Shown here one piece after another: positions 1-9,000 of a DNA stretch of 64,000 nt (the stretch's first letter is position 1; every line of letters starts with the position of its first letter). This DNA comes from Hydrogenothermaceae bacterium (GTDB lineage: Bacteria; Aquificota; Aquificia; Aquificales; Hydrogenothermaceae), in the NCBI GenBank assembly GCA_026418455.1, contig JAOABH010000003.1:62001-126000 (forward strand). The letters run 5' to 3'. The notes beneath the pieces were generated by a model, which was not told where the DNA came from, searched no databases, and saw nothing but the letters and a program-made list of their open reading frames with translations. The position numbers and the translations under genes were made by a program.

Positions 1-805
1 CAAAAGAAAACTCTGTAGAAGAGTAGATAATCATATCTTCACAAAACCTTGACATATTAGCCATACATATAGCAGAAGCTGATAAAAACTCCAAAGCAAA
101 ATCTCTACTTGAGGTTGCATCTATAGAGTTTCTCATAATTTGAGAAAAACCAAGCTCCTTAGCTACAAAATCTCTATCTATTGGAAAGTCCACTCCGGCA
201 ACAGCACCACTTCCAAGAGGAAGCATATCAACTCTTTTTAAATTGTCTAAGAATCTATCTCTATCCCTTGAGAACATTTCAAGGTAAGCTAAAAAGTAAT
301 GTGAAGCTCTTATAGGTTGAGCTCTTTGAAGATGTGTGTATGCCGGCATTATAACATCAATATACTCCTTTGATTTCTCAAGTAATGCTGACATAAGATC
401 ACCAAGTAGATCTAATATATGGTTAATCTGATCCTTTAAGTATAGTCTAAAAGCTGTTACAACTTGATCATTTCTTGATCTTCCAGTATGTAACTTTCCT
501 CCGGTAGGACCTATCTTATCAGTTAAAGCTTTTTCTATATTCATATGAACATCTTCTAACGCTCTCTCCCACTTAAATCTACCTTCTAAAATCTCCTTTT
601 CTATCTCTTTTAAACCTTCTATAATTTTTTTAGCATCTTCATCTGGTATGATTCCCTGTTTCCCAAGCATTTTTGCATGAGCTATACTTCCTTGTATATC
701 GTATATAGCAAGCTCCTTATCAAAGGAAACACTTTCAGTAAATTCTTCTACAAACTCATCTGTGTTTTCAGAAAATCTACCACCCCAAAGCTTTTTCTCT
801 TGCAT
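1..805 (-). CDS. argH: Argininosuccinate lyase (partial, 3' part outside window)
   Basis: Minus-strand reading frame open from an ATG at 805 to the window edge, about 268 codons, with no stop; the C-terminal part lies to the left of the window. The enzyme splits argininosuccinate into arginine and fumarate, the last step of arginine synthesis, in the cytosol. The translated start (MQEKKLWGGRF) is the family's typical N-terminus, and HTGRSRNDQV, YTHLQRAQP and the LPLGSGAVAG segment are family signature stretches that carry substrate-binding and catalytic residues. The last signature, GSSxMPxKxNP, would fall beyond the edge and cannot be checked. It is divergent from the diguanylate cyclase gene, with 62 bp between the starts. 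Identity is secure; only completeness is unknown. Confidence 0.95.
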   Translation of the reverse strand, partial: MQEKKLWGGRFSENTDEFVEEFTESVSFDKELAIYDIQGSIAHAKMLGKQGIIPDEDAKKIIEGLKEIEKEILEGRFKWERALEDVHMNIEKALTDKIGPTGGKLHTGRSRNDQVVTAFRLYLKDQINHILDLLGDLMSALLEKSKEYIDVIMPAYTHLQRAQPIRASHYFLAYLEMFSRDRDRFLDNLKRVDMLPLGSGAVAGVDFPIDRDFVAKELGFSQIMRNSIDATSSRDFALEFLSASAICMANMSRFCEDMIIYSSTEFSF

Positions 806-852
806 AAACCAATCTCCTCATTTAAATTTTAATTTAAAAGATATGAGTACCT

Positions 853-858
853 TATAAT
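853..858 (+). promoter_or_regulatory. -10 hexamer close to the diguanylate cyclase start
   Basis: A perfect TATAAT lies only 9 bases ahead of the ATG at 868, and no purine-rich ribosome-binding site stands between them. If used, transcription would begin at or within a few bases of the start codon, giving a leaderless mRNA. No clear -35 is seen. In A+T-rich DNA this hexamer also arises by chance, so confidence is moderate. Confidence 0.4.
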
Positions 859-867
859 AATTATACG

Positions 868-2355
868 ATGAAAAAGATTAAAGAAGAAATAGCATTAATA
901 GTTGGAAGTTTTATAACTTACGCAATTTTAATCACTTTTCTCCATATTGATAGAAAAAATAAGGAATATATATACTCTCTTGGAAAAATAGATCAGATTG
1001 AGTCAGAATTTCTTGTTATATCTGAAAGATTTGAAAATCTATCAGAATTTTTCACAAACTCAAGATTAAGAAAACCTGATATAACTACCACATTAGCAAC
1101 AGAAGATGTTTCAAAGAGATACATCATTTTTAACGGAATATATGAAGATTTTAAATTATTAAAGAATTATGGTTATGATGATATCATCTTCATACTACCT
1201 GATGGAATACTTTTTTTAGATATGAAAAAGCCCCAAATTTCTGGTAAAAAATTTATAGATATAGACAATATAGTGGTTGTCTCAAATACATTAAAAAACT
1301 CTGTTGATAAAAGGTTTTACGACAGTATGATCTATTCTTACCCATTGTTTCACAATAATAATCTCGTATCCTATGTATATTTTACAGTTCCTTTTTATAC
1401 AGTAGGAAAAAATCTTTCAGATATCTTTAGAAATTTTTATGTTTTTTACATCCATAGAGACTTTATATCACTAAATGGTTCAAAAGGTTACATTCAATCA
1501 GAACTAAGTGATGAATACTTTGTTGATAGAAAATTTTACAACCTAAGCTTAAAGAAAAAGGAAGAGAATATAGATATTATAACAAAGATAAATATAGAGC
1601 TTAAAAGTAAAATATCAGAAAGGCTGCAAAAAATTGATTCATTCTGTGTTCCTGTTAAAATTGAAAACAAACCTTATATTGTAACTTTTTATAGCATTAA
1701 AGATATATCGGACAGACATATAGGTTATCTAGTATCTTATACATTAGACAACACGTTTTTTGAATTTGAAAGAACTTTCTATATTACTGCAGGTTTATTA
1801 GGGATAATTGTAATACTTATAACATACTCAGTTTATCAAATTTTAAAATTAAAGGCTGCTGCAGAAGAAAAAGCTATTACAGATAAATTAACAGGTACAT
1901 TTAATAGAATGGCTATAGAACCAATAATAAATGCAGAATTAGATAGATCAAAAAGAAATAACAAGCCAGTATCTTTAATATTATTTGATATAGATTTCTT
2001 CAAGAAAATAAATGATAGATATGGACACGATAAAGGAGACTATGTTCTAAAAAAGGTTACTGAGATAATAAAAAGGAGTATAAGGAAATCTGATTACCTC
2101 ATAAGATGGGGAGGAGAGGAATTTTTATTGATACTTCCGGAAACAGATATAGAGGGAGCTAAAAAACTTGCAGAAAAGTTGAGAACTGCTGTAGAAAGTT
2201 ATTCTTTTAAAGATATAGGAAAAGTTACAATAAGCCTTGGAGTTACACAGATAAAAACCGGTGAACCATTAGACAATGCAATAAAGAGAGCAGATGAAGC
2301 ACTTTATGCAGCTAAAAATAGAGGTAGAAACAGGGTGGAGTTTAACTATTATTGA
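868..2355 (+). CDS. Membrane-bound diguanylate cyclase with extracytoplasmic sensor domain
   Basis: A 495-residue protein that should make cyclic di-GMP from two GTP. A membrane segment at about residues 8-25 and a second at about 303-323 bracket a roughly 275-residue outer domain, probably a Cache-like sensor judged only by size and position. The cytoplasmic GGDEF domain starts near residue 337; its active-site loop reads RWGGEEF, an active-type signature, and the FDIDFFKKIND stretch carries the metal-binding Asp. No RxxD inhibitory site is evident just before the GGEEF loop. No ribosome-binding site is visible. The 3' end overlaps the end of convergent cinA by 14 bp. The ligand sensed is unknown. 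Confidence 0.9.
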   Translation: MKKIKEEIALIVGSFITYAILITFLHIDRKNKEYIYSLGKIDQIESEFLVISERFENLSEFFTNSRLRKPDITTTLATEDVSKRYIIFNGIYEDFKLLKNYGYDDIIFILPDGILFLDMKKPQISGKKFIDIDNIVVVSNTLKNSVDKRFYDSMIYSYPLFHNNNLVSYVYFTVPFYTVGKNLSDIFRNFYVFYIHRDFISLNGSKGYIQSELSDEYFVDRKFYNLSLKKKEENIDIITKINIELKSKISERLQKIDSFCVPVKIENKPYIVTFYSIKDISDRHIGYLVSYTLDNTFFEFERTFYITAGLLGIIVILITYSVYQILKLKAAAEEKAITDKLTGTFNRMAIEPIINAELDRSKRNNKPVSLILFDIDFFKKINDRYGHDKGDYVLKKVTEIIKRSIRKSDYLIRWGGEEFLLILPETDIEGAKKLAEKLRTAVESYSFKDIGKVTISLGVTQIKTGEPLDNAIKRADEALYAAKNRGRNRVEFNYY

Positions 2356-3544
2356 TTAAATTTAATCTGATTACATTAAGAGCAAACTGTGATATATACA
2401 GTCTAACATCATTTCTTTCACCTTTGTAAATCTCTTTATAAACTTTTATACTTTTGCCATCAAAATATCCAATATAATGGAGTCCCAATGGTTTATCAGG
2501 AGTTTCTCCAGTGGGTCCAGCAATTCCTGTATCACTTACAGCTATATCAGTTTTAAGTAAATTTCTAACACCAATAACCATCTGTTTTGCAACTTCCTCT
2601 GATACTGCACCTAAATTTTCAATAATATTTCTATCAACTCCAAGGACATTAATCTTTACCTCATTTGAATATGAGACTATTCCTCCCATAACATAAGAAG
2701 AAGAACCAGGTATATTAACAAGTCTTGAAACTATAAGCCCTCCGGTTGAAGACTCTGCTGTAGATATAGTTAAACCTCTCTCTTTAAGAATACCTCCAAC
2801 CACCTCTTCCATCTCAATATTTGATTCTGCATATATGAAGTTTCCTAATCTTTCTTTAACAGTTTTCACCTTTTTAGTGAAACTCAAATTATCTAAATCT
2901 GATAAAAATATATCAACCCCTTTTGGGGAGAAATTGTAAGATAAATCTTTCATATCTTCAAGCAGATAGTTAATATCAAGCTCTTTTAAACCGAAAGTTC
3001 TTAAAAGTTTTACATATCTTACAGGTTTTGTAAGCTCAAGTTTTCGAAGGACTTCTTCAAACATAGGTTTTAACTCTGATGGAACTCCTGGGAGAGCAAC
3101 TATAACCTTTCTAACATCATCAAGAACCTTTAAAAATCCAAATGCTCTTCCAATGGGATTTTTTATAGGAACACTTCCATATGGAATTTTACACATAGAT
3201 TTTCTTTCCTGTGTAAACTCTAAATTTTGATCTTGGTAATAACCCTTTAACAGATTTAAACATTCCTCATCATAAATAAGAGGAACACCTATAGCATCTG
3301 CTACAGCTTGTCTCGTATAGTCATCAGTGGTAGGACCAAGTCCTCCACTGATAAATACCAAATCTGATCTATCTAAACCATACTTTATATAATTTACAAG
3401 GTCATAGTGATTATCCGGGGCTTGTATGATTCCCTTAACATCAACTCCTCTCTCAAAAAGAACACCTGCCATATAATTTCCGTTTCTATCTATCTTTCTA
3501 CCTTCTATAAATTCACTACCAGTGACAATAATAACAGCTTTCAT
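2342..3544 (-). CDS. cinA: CinA-like protein, nicotinamide-nucleotide amidase
   Basis: A 400-residue two-domain CinA. The N-terminal half is the molybdopterin-binding-like domain (GSEFIEG, FISGGLGPTTDDYTRQAVA, ALPGVPSEL). The C-terminal half, from about residue 250, is the PncC-type domain that deamidates nicotinamide mononucleotide in NAD salvage, with TAESSTGG and the DTGIAGPTG stretch. In the family the N-terminal part has ADP-ribose pyrophosphatase activity; that is known of relatives, not shown here. The start has a good Shine-Dalgarno (AAGGAG) lying inside the last codons of the upstream lipoprotein gene, two bases away, so the two are probably translationally coupled. The 3' end overlaps the convergent diguanylate cyclase gene. 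Confidence 0.93.
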   Translation of the reverse strand: MKAVIIVTGSEFIEGRKIDRNGNYMAGVLFERGVDVKGIIQAPDNHYDLVNYIKYGLDRSDLVFISGGLGPTTDDYTRQAVADAIGVPLIYDEECLNLLKGYYQDQNLEFTQERKSMCKIPYGSVPIKNPIGRAFGFLKVLDDVRKVIVALPGVPSELKPMFEEVLRKLELTKPVRYVKLLRTFGLKELDINYLLEDMKDLSYNFSPKGVDIFLSDLDNLSFTKKVKTVKERLGNFIYAESNIEMEEVVGGILKERGLTISTAESSTGGLIVSRLVNIPGSSSYVMGGIVSYSNEVKINVLGVDRNIIENLGAVSEEVAKQMVIGVRNLLKTDIAVSDTGIAGPTGETPDKPLGLHYIGYFDGKSIKVYKEIYKGERNDVRLYISQFALNVIRLNLINNS

Positions 3545-3546
3545 AC

Positions 3547-3972
3547 TTACTCCTTGTAGTTATCTAAAATTATCTTTATATTTCTACTTCCGGCTTTTAC
3601 CGTTTTGACTTCAGATTCACAATAACCGCCTTCTTCAAAGGGATTTCCACTCTTAGAGGTTCTTGCGTACATTAAAAGGTCTCCTTGAAATAGTTTTAGA
3701 TTATCTTCTATAATCACATCGGCAGGAGATATAGTAAATTCATAAGGATAGTCCGGATTTTTAATCCTTTTGACTGCTAAGGGCTGGGGTGATTCTATAT
3801 TTCTCACTATAATAAATAAAAATCCTGAACACTTATCTTTTATCTTACTATCAACAGCTATTACTCCGGTAATTTTATTCTGCTCTATAAACTGAGCTTC
3901 CGGAGGAAGTTTCTGACAAGATGATAATAATATTAGAAAACTGACAATAACAATAAAGAATCCTTTCAACAT
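3547..3972 (-). CDS. Small lipoprotein with CcmI/CycH C-terminal-like domain
   Basis: About 141 residues from the ATG at 3972, chosen because GAGGTG precedes it and because it yields a compact lipoprotein signal ending in the lipobox LLSSC. An in-frame ATG 24 bases upstream (3996) has no clear ribosome-binding site. After the lipobox come about 115 residues whose pattern (FIIVRN then PLAVKR, YEFTISP, and ARTSKSGNP) resembles the C-terminal domain of the cytochrome c maturation protein CcmI, which binds apocytochrome c in the periplasm. Here it stands alone without the TPR part and without other ccm genes nearby, so a role in heme-protein maturation is a hypothesis. It is the first gene left of the candidate replication origin and is transcribed away from it. 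Confidence 0.7.
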   Translation of the reverse strand: MLKGFFIVIVSFLILLSSCQKLPPEAQFIEQNKITGVIAVDSKIKDKCSGFLFIIVRNIESPQPLAVKRIKNPDYPYEFTISPADVIIEDNLKLFQGDLLMYARTSKSGNPFEEGGYCESEVKTVKAGSRNIKIILDNYKE

Positions 3973-4024
3973 CTTCACCTCAAAACTAATATTCATTTCA
4001 ATTTTATCACATTACCGATTAACC

Positions 4025-4119
4025 TGTGGATAACCTGTGGATGAATTGTGGATAACTTGTGGAAAAGTTGTGGATAGATTGTGGATATGTTGTGGATAAC
4101 TTTAAGGTTTTGTGGATAA
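4025..4119 (-). repeat. Phased DnaA-box array, seven boxes at 11-bp period plus one
   Basis: Seven same-strand 9-mers start exactly every 11 bases from 4025 to 4091, separated by two-base spacers, and an eighth perfect box starts at 4111. Three of the seven phased boxes are perfect matches. The 11-bp step is close to one helical turn, so all boxes face the same side of the helix. The period holds even where boxes are degenerate, which argues that spacing itself is selected. Confidence 0.92.
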
Positions 4120-4139
4120 GTTAAAGTAGTAAAAAAAAA

Positions 4140-4170
4140 TTGTCCACATAGTATCCACAGAAGTTCCACA
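4140..4170 (+). repeat. Second phased DnaA-box group in opposite orientation
   Basis: TTGTCCACA (4140), GTATCCACA (4151) and AGTTCCACA (4162) again follow an exact 11-bp step but lie on the other strand from the first array. They are weaker matches (one, one and two mismatches). Together the two groups point their 3' ends at each other across an A-rich spacer (4120-4139). Confidence 0.8.
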
Positions 4171-4299
4171 AAATATGTGAAAACATAAATCTCTATAAAA
4201 ATCGGTATCACAAAAGGTTATATTAGCTAAGCAAGAAAAAAGTTATCCACATAGGTTCAAGCATACCAAATTATTAATAAATAAAAGTAATTTAGAAAC

Positions 4300-4339
4300 A
4301 TGTCCACAGTTTAGGACCCTATTATTATTTTTATTTTTA
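4300..4339 (+). other. Origin unwinding element: DnaA box, GC cluster, DnaA-trios
   Basis: A degenerate box (ATGTCCACA, 4300-4308) is followed by the GC cluster GGACCC (4314-4319) and then a run of triplets from 4319 to 4339. Read 3' to 5' on the bottom strand these are one GAT followed by six AAT or AAA triplets, all fitting the published DnaA-trio consensus 3'-[G/A]A[T/A]-5'. The order box, GC cluster, trio is that of the basal unwinding system described for Bacillus subtilis. The first triplet shares a base with the GC cluster. Confidence 0.75.
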
Positions 4340-4396
4340 GTTTACACTTTGCTAAAATAGATAGTACAAAAGAATAAATAGAGTAAGGAGTTAATT

Positions 4397-4921
4397 TTGG
4401 TAAAAGTTTTGGTTGATTTGGAATCTGATAAATCAGTGTTAGATTTAATGGATAAAGTAAAAAAAGAGGTTGATTTTGAAATTGAAGAAAAAGAGTTTTC
4501 TAAACTAAAACCGGCTATTGGTATATTAGATAAAAACGGAAAAATCCGGGTCACTTTTTTGGGAGTTCCTAAATTTGAGGGATTGGTTGAAAGTATAAAG
4601 ATATTCAGTTCTGGAAATTACCATCTTACAGAGAGAGTTCTAAATTTTTTGGACATGATAGATAAACCTGTTGACATAAAAGTTTTTACTACACAGGGGT
4701 GTGGATGGTGTTATCCTGCTATTATTAAAGCCGTAAGTTTTGCTTATCTCTCTGAATTTATAAATGTATCTATCTATGATTGTTACTCTTTTCCTGATCT
4801 GGCTACATCGTATAATGTTATAACCGTTCCGAAAACTGTGATAAATGACAAAATTGAATTTGTCGGTACAAAAGATGACAATGAGTTTCTGGGTTATATC
4901 TTAACAGCCATAAAGGAGTAG
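4397..4921 (+). CDS. Thioredoxin-fold protein of the glutaredoxin-like / PDO type
   Basis: 174 residues starting at a TTG with AGGAG seven bases upstream. The C-terminal half is a thioredoxin fold with the redox motif CGWC at about residues 101-104 and the cis-proline stretch TVPKT; the N-terminal half is a second, cysteine-less thioredoxin-like unit. This two-unit plan recalls the protein disulfide oxidoreductases of thermophiles, which keep intracellular proteins oxidised or reduced, but the protein is shorter than the usual 220-230 residues and only one CxxC is present. No signal peptide, so cytosolic. It is the first gene right of the candidate origin, runs away from it and is followed four bases later by dxr. 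Confidence 0.75.
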   Translation: MVKVLVDLESDKSVLDLMDKVKKEVDFEIEEKEFSKLKPAIGILDKNGKIRVTFLGVPKFEGLVESIKIFSSGNYHLTERVLNFLDMIDKPVDIKVFTTQGCGWCYPAIIKAVSFAYLSEFINVSIYDCYSFPDLATSYNVITVPKTVINDKIEFVGTKDDNEFLGYILTAIKE

Positions 4922-4925
4922 TTTT

Positions 4926-6029
4926 TTGAGTAAAATAGCATTACTGGGATCTACTGGTTCTGTTGGAAGTCAAACTCTCGATGTAGTCAGAAGTTATAGA
5001 GATTCTGTAAAACCAGTTATTCTTGGAGCTTCAAAACCTTCAGAAAAACTTAAAAATCAGGTTTTAGAATTCCAGCCGGAGTATGTTTATATTCATAGTT
5101 TCAATGAAGACAGATTTTACGGTTCAAAGGTTATAAATGAATCAAATATAGAAGATATTCTCAACGTAGATGTTGATCTTTACATAAATGCTATTTCTGG
5201 GATAGATGGTATAAAACCTACGTATCTTATATTGAATGCTGATAAAAAACTCGCTACCGCAAATAAAGAGTCTATAATATGTCTTGGAGAGATGTTAAAA
5301 GATAAAATAAAAACAGTTATACCTATAGACAGTGAGCATTCAGCTATATACCAGATATTGAAACAGGAAAATAAATGTGTAGATAAAATTATCTTAACTG
5401 CATCCGGAGGACCATTTTTACATAAACCTTTGGAAGAGTTTCAAAACATAACTGTTGATGATGCCCTAAATCATCCTAAATGGAGTATGGGTAAAAAGAT
5501 AACTGTTGACAGTGCTACTCTTATGAATAAGGGATTTGAAGTTTTAGAAGCCTATTATCTATTTGGTTATGATTACGATAAGATTGATGTAATTATACAT
5601 CCAGAGAGTATAATACACGGTATGGTAGAGTTCTGTGATGGAACAGTTATATCTAACATGTCCTGTCCAGATATGAGAATTCCTATATCCTATGCTATAT
5701 TTGGAGAGAGAAAGTTTTTAGATATAAAGCCGTTAAAACTTTATGAGATAGGTTCTTTAACTTTCTATAAACCAGATTATGAAAAGTTTCCACTTTTAAA
5801 ACTTGCTATAGAATGTGGGAAGTTAGCTGGAAGTTATCCAATAGTTTTAACCGTTGCAGATGAGATCGCAGTTAATCTATTTTTAGAAGGTAAGATACGA
5901 TTTACAGATATAAATAAATTTATAATTAAATCTATTGAAAATATCAAAATTCCTCTACCTTCTGATATAAATGAATTACTATCTGTTATTGAATCATTAA
6001 AAAGTAAAATTGGATATATGTCTGTTTAG
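4926..6029 (+). CDS. dxr: 1-deoxy-D-xylulose 5-phosphate reductoisomerase
   Basis: 367 residues, TTG start preceded by AAGGAG at the end of the upstream gene. The enzyme rearranges and reduces DXP to 2-C-methyl-D-erythritol 4-phosphate with NADPH, the committed step of the non-mevalonate isoprenoid pathway. GSTGSVGSQTLDVV is the NADPH-binding loop; IPIDSEHSAIYQ holds the metal-binding acidic residues, ASGGPFL and the HPKWSMGKKITVDSATLMNKG block are the family's substrate and metal site signatures. Length is slightly below the usual 380-400, with a short C-terminal domain. Cotranscription with the thioredoxin-fold gene is likely from the 4-bp gap. Convergent with metH. Confidence 0.96.
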   Translation: MSKIALLGSTGSVGSQTLDVVRSYRDSVKPVILGASKPSEKLKNQVLEFQPEYVYIHSFNEDRFYGSKVINESNIEDILNVDVDLYINAISGIDGIKPTYLILNADKKLATANKESIICLGEMLKDKIKTVIPIDSEHSAIYQILKQENKCVDKIILTASGGPFLHKPLEEFQNITVDDALNHPKWSMGKKITVDSATLMNKGFEVLEAYYLFGYDYDKIDVIIHPESIIHGMVEFCDGTVISNMSCPDMRIPISYAIFGERKFLDIKPLKLYEIGSLTFYKPDYEKFPLLKLAIECGKLAGSYPIVLTVADEIAVNLFLEGKIRFTDINKFIIKSIENIKIPLPSDINELLSVIESLKSKIGYMSV

Positions 6030-6063
6030 TAAAGCTTAGCAAAAATAAATAGTTTAAAAATAT

Positions 6064-9000
6064 TTAAATATTAAAGTATTTAGCCTCTGGGTGGTATACT
6101 ACTATTGCTGCTGTTGATTGTTCAGGGACTATTAGATGAGTTTCTGTAAGTTCTATACCAAATTCTTGAGGTTTGAGAAGTTGAAATATCTTATCATTTA
6201 ATGATAAATCTGGACAGGCAGGGTATCCGGGAGAGTATCTTACTCCTTGATATTTACCAATTTTCCAGTTTATATCCTCAATACTTTCACCTTCTTCTTT
6301 TGCTATTCCAAGCTCTATCCTTATTTTTTTATGGACTATCTCTGCTAAGGCTTCAGCAAGCTCAACACCAAGTCCGTGTAAGAGATGGTAATCTTTGTAT
6401 TTACCTTCTTTAAACAGTTTATTTTCTACTTCTGAAATTTTCTTTCCCGCAGATACAACTGTAAATGCAACGACATCATGTCTATCATCGTGGAAAAAGT
6501 CCGGAATTGACCTGTATGGTGGTTTACTACTTCTTGGAAAGTCCATTTTCATAATAGCTTTTTTTATAACTACTTCTAAAGGCTCCCTATTCACAGAGTT
6601 ATCATCTTTCCATCCTTCCTTTTCTGAAAAGATATAAAGTGAACTTTCTCTATTATTGTTTTCCTTTATTCTTAAAGATATATCTGATCTGCAAGGAAAG
6701 TAGCCATAGATGATGATTGGCTGGAATATATCTTCATCAATAAGCATCTTTTTAAATTTTTCATAGTTAGGTAAAATCTCCTGCTCTTTTAGTTTTTGGT
6801 ACTCTTCATAACTTCTGTCTCCCCTTGTATATCCCCATGCTCTTTTAAATAATGCACCTTTGTTTATCCATTCAAAAGCAAGATTCTTTATATACTCATA
6901 ATCTTCACTATCTTTATGTATCCATACTTTTCTACCCCAAAATGGAGGAGTTGGGACTGGATATTTACGGGAAGGCATCTGTATATCTGATATGGGTGGT
7001 ATATCTTCTTTTTCTTCTATTTTTATTTCTGTTTCTATATTTTCTTTAAACAGCTGTGTATCAAATATCCCTTTTTCTATTCTTGTCATAGCTTCTATAC
7101 CGTCAAAAGCATCTCTACAGTAAAAGATAGGTCCATCGTATATAGGTCTGCAGTATTCATCAACAAACTTTTTATTAAGGGCTGCTCCTCCAAGTAAAAC
7201 AGGAACTTTTATCCCTCTCTTATACATCTCTTCAAGGTTGTTTTTCATCTCAAGGGTTGATTTTACAAGTAATCCACTCATTCCTATTGCGTCTGCTTTG
7301 TGTTCTTCGTAAGCTTTTAAAAACTGCTCTAACTCTACCTTTATCCCAAGGTTTATTACTTTAAAGCCATTGTTTGTAAGGATTATATCAACCAAATTTT
7401 TACCAACATCATGGACATCTCCTTTGACAGTTCCAAGAATTAATGTTGCTCTATTTTTTTGAGAGGTTTTAGGGAGAAATTGATTTAGATAATCTACTGC
7501 CGCTTTCATACTCTCTGCTGATTGAAGGACGAAAGGAAGCTGCATCTTTCCTTCACCAAAAAGGTCTCCTATGTATTTCATTCCATCTATAAGTATCTCA
7601 TTTATTATTTTTTCCGGAGGTATTTTATGTCTTGCTTCCTCAACAGCTTTTATTAATTTATCTTTCTCTCCATCTATAAGATATTTTTTAATCTTTTCTT
7701 CTATCGGTAAATTTTCATCTTCTTTTTCTTCTTTAATTTCTGATTTTTTTGATGAGAAATGGTTTATAAATTTAAATAATGGATCTTCTCCGTTCTCCCA
7801 AACATTAAATAGCAGATTTTCACATATTTTTCTGTCCTCTTCAGATATCTTGTGGAATGGTATAAGATGTTTTGGATTTACTATAGCCATTGTTAATCCT
7901 GCTTGGATACAGTGATGTAGAAATACAGAGTTTAAGTATTTTCTGGCGTTCATATCTAAACCAAAAGATACATTTGATATTCCTAAAACAAATCCAACTT
8001 CTGGATGTAACTTACTAAATTCTCTTATTGCTTCTATTGTTTGGATTGCCGCATCTCTATACTCTTGGTCTCCACTACCTACTGTAAATGTAAGCATATC
8101 AAATACAAGGTCTTGTGGATTTATGTTGTGTAAATTTACGGCTCTTTGATACATTCTCTCAGCAACTTCTATCTTTCTTTCTTTTGATTTTGCCATACCT
8201 TTTTCATCTATCGTAAGAAGTACTAAAGCAGCTCCAAATCTCTTTGCAAGCTGACATACTGTATCAAATTTTTTCTCTCCATCTTCAAGGTTTGCAGAGT
8301 TTATTATTGGTTTTCCACCTATCAGTTTTAGTGCTGTCTCCAAGGCTTTTGGTTGTGTTGAGTCTGGCATTAAAGGAATAGGTATTTTTTGGACAAATCT
8401 CCCTATAACTTCCTTCATATCTTTTATTTCATCTCTTCCGGCAAAATTAACAGATACATCAAGTCCATGGGCTCCAGCTTTCACTTGTTCTTGTGCTACT
8501 GCAAGTATTGCATCGTAATCTTCTCTAAGAAGCATCTCTCTAAACTGTTTTGAACCTGTTGCGTTTGTTCTTTCTCCAACCAAGAAAGGTGGTGGGTTTT
8601 GCTTTAGAGGTTGTATGGAGAATAGAGATGCTAATGCTCTTGGTTGTTTTCCAACAGGTGGTTTTGGTTTTTTATCTCTTACCTTTTCATGAAGCGCTTT
8701 TATATGTGCCGGCGTTGTACCACAACATCCACCAACTATTGCTACCCCTGGAATATCAACAAAAGCAGATTCTCTCTCTGCAAACTCCTGTGCATCCATG
8801 GGATAGTATGTGTATCCACCTCTATTTTCAGGAAGTCCTGCATTTGCATGGACAGATACGTATCCACTCCAAACTTCCGACAGTTTTTTTAGATGTTTCT
8901 CTACTAAGTCAGGACCAACTCCACAGTTAAATCCAAGTGTGAGTATATTGAAAGGCTCCATTATTACAGCAAGAGTTTGTGCATCTGTTCCTATCAGCAT

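Larger units (their letters stand above)
4025..4339. other. oriC: Candidate chromosomal replication origin (oriC)
   Basis: The only long gene-free stretch of the window (3973-4396) is packed with DnaA-box sequences matching TTATCCACA. Reading TGTGGATAA on the + strand, boxes begin at 4025, 4036, 4047, 4058, 4069, 4080, 4091 and 4111; those at 4025, 4047, 4091 and 4111 are perfect, the others differ by one base. In the opposite orientation boxes begin at 4140, 4151, 4162, 4243 (perfect) and 4300. An A+T-only stretch follows near 4263-4300, and a GC cluster plus DnaA-trio run occupies 4314-4339. This combination of box cluster, unwinding region and trios is the layout known for bacterial origins. 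Genes on both sides point away from it. dnaA is not adjacent. A DnaA-titration locus is the alternative, but the trio element favours an origin. Confidence 0.85.

Noticed and set aside
4025-4119. CRISPR array reading of the short repeats near 4 kb.
   Set aside because: Units are 9 bases with 2-base spacers, matching DnaA boxes; no CRISPR-length repeats or cas genes occur in the window.
3993-4211. A 72-codon minus-strand frame across the origin region.
   Set aside because: Its apparent repeats (HNIS, HKLS, HPQVIH) simply translate the phased DnaA boxes; there is no ribosome-binding site and no family likeness.
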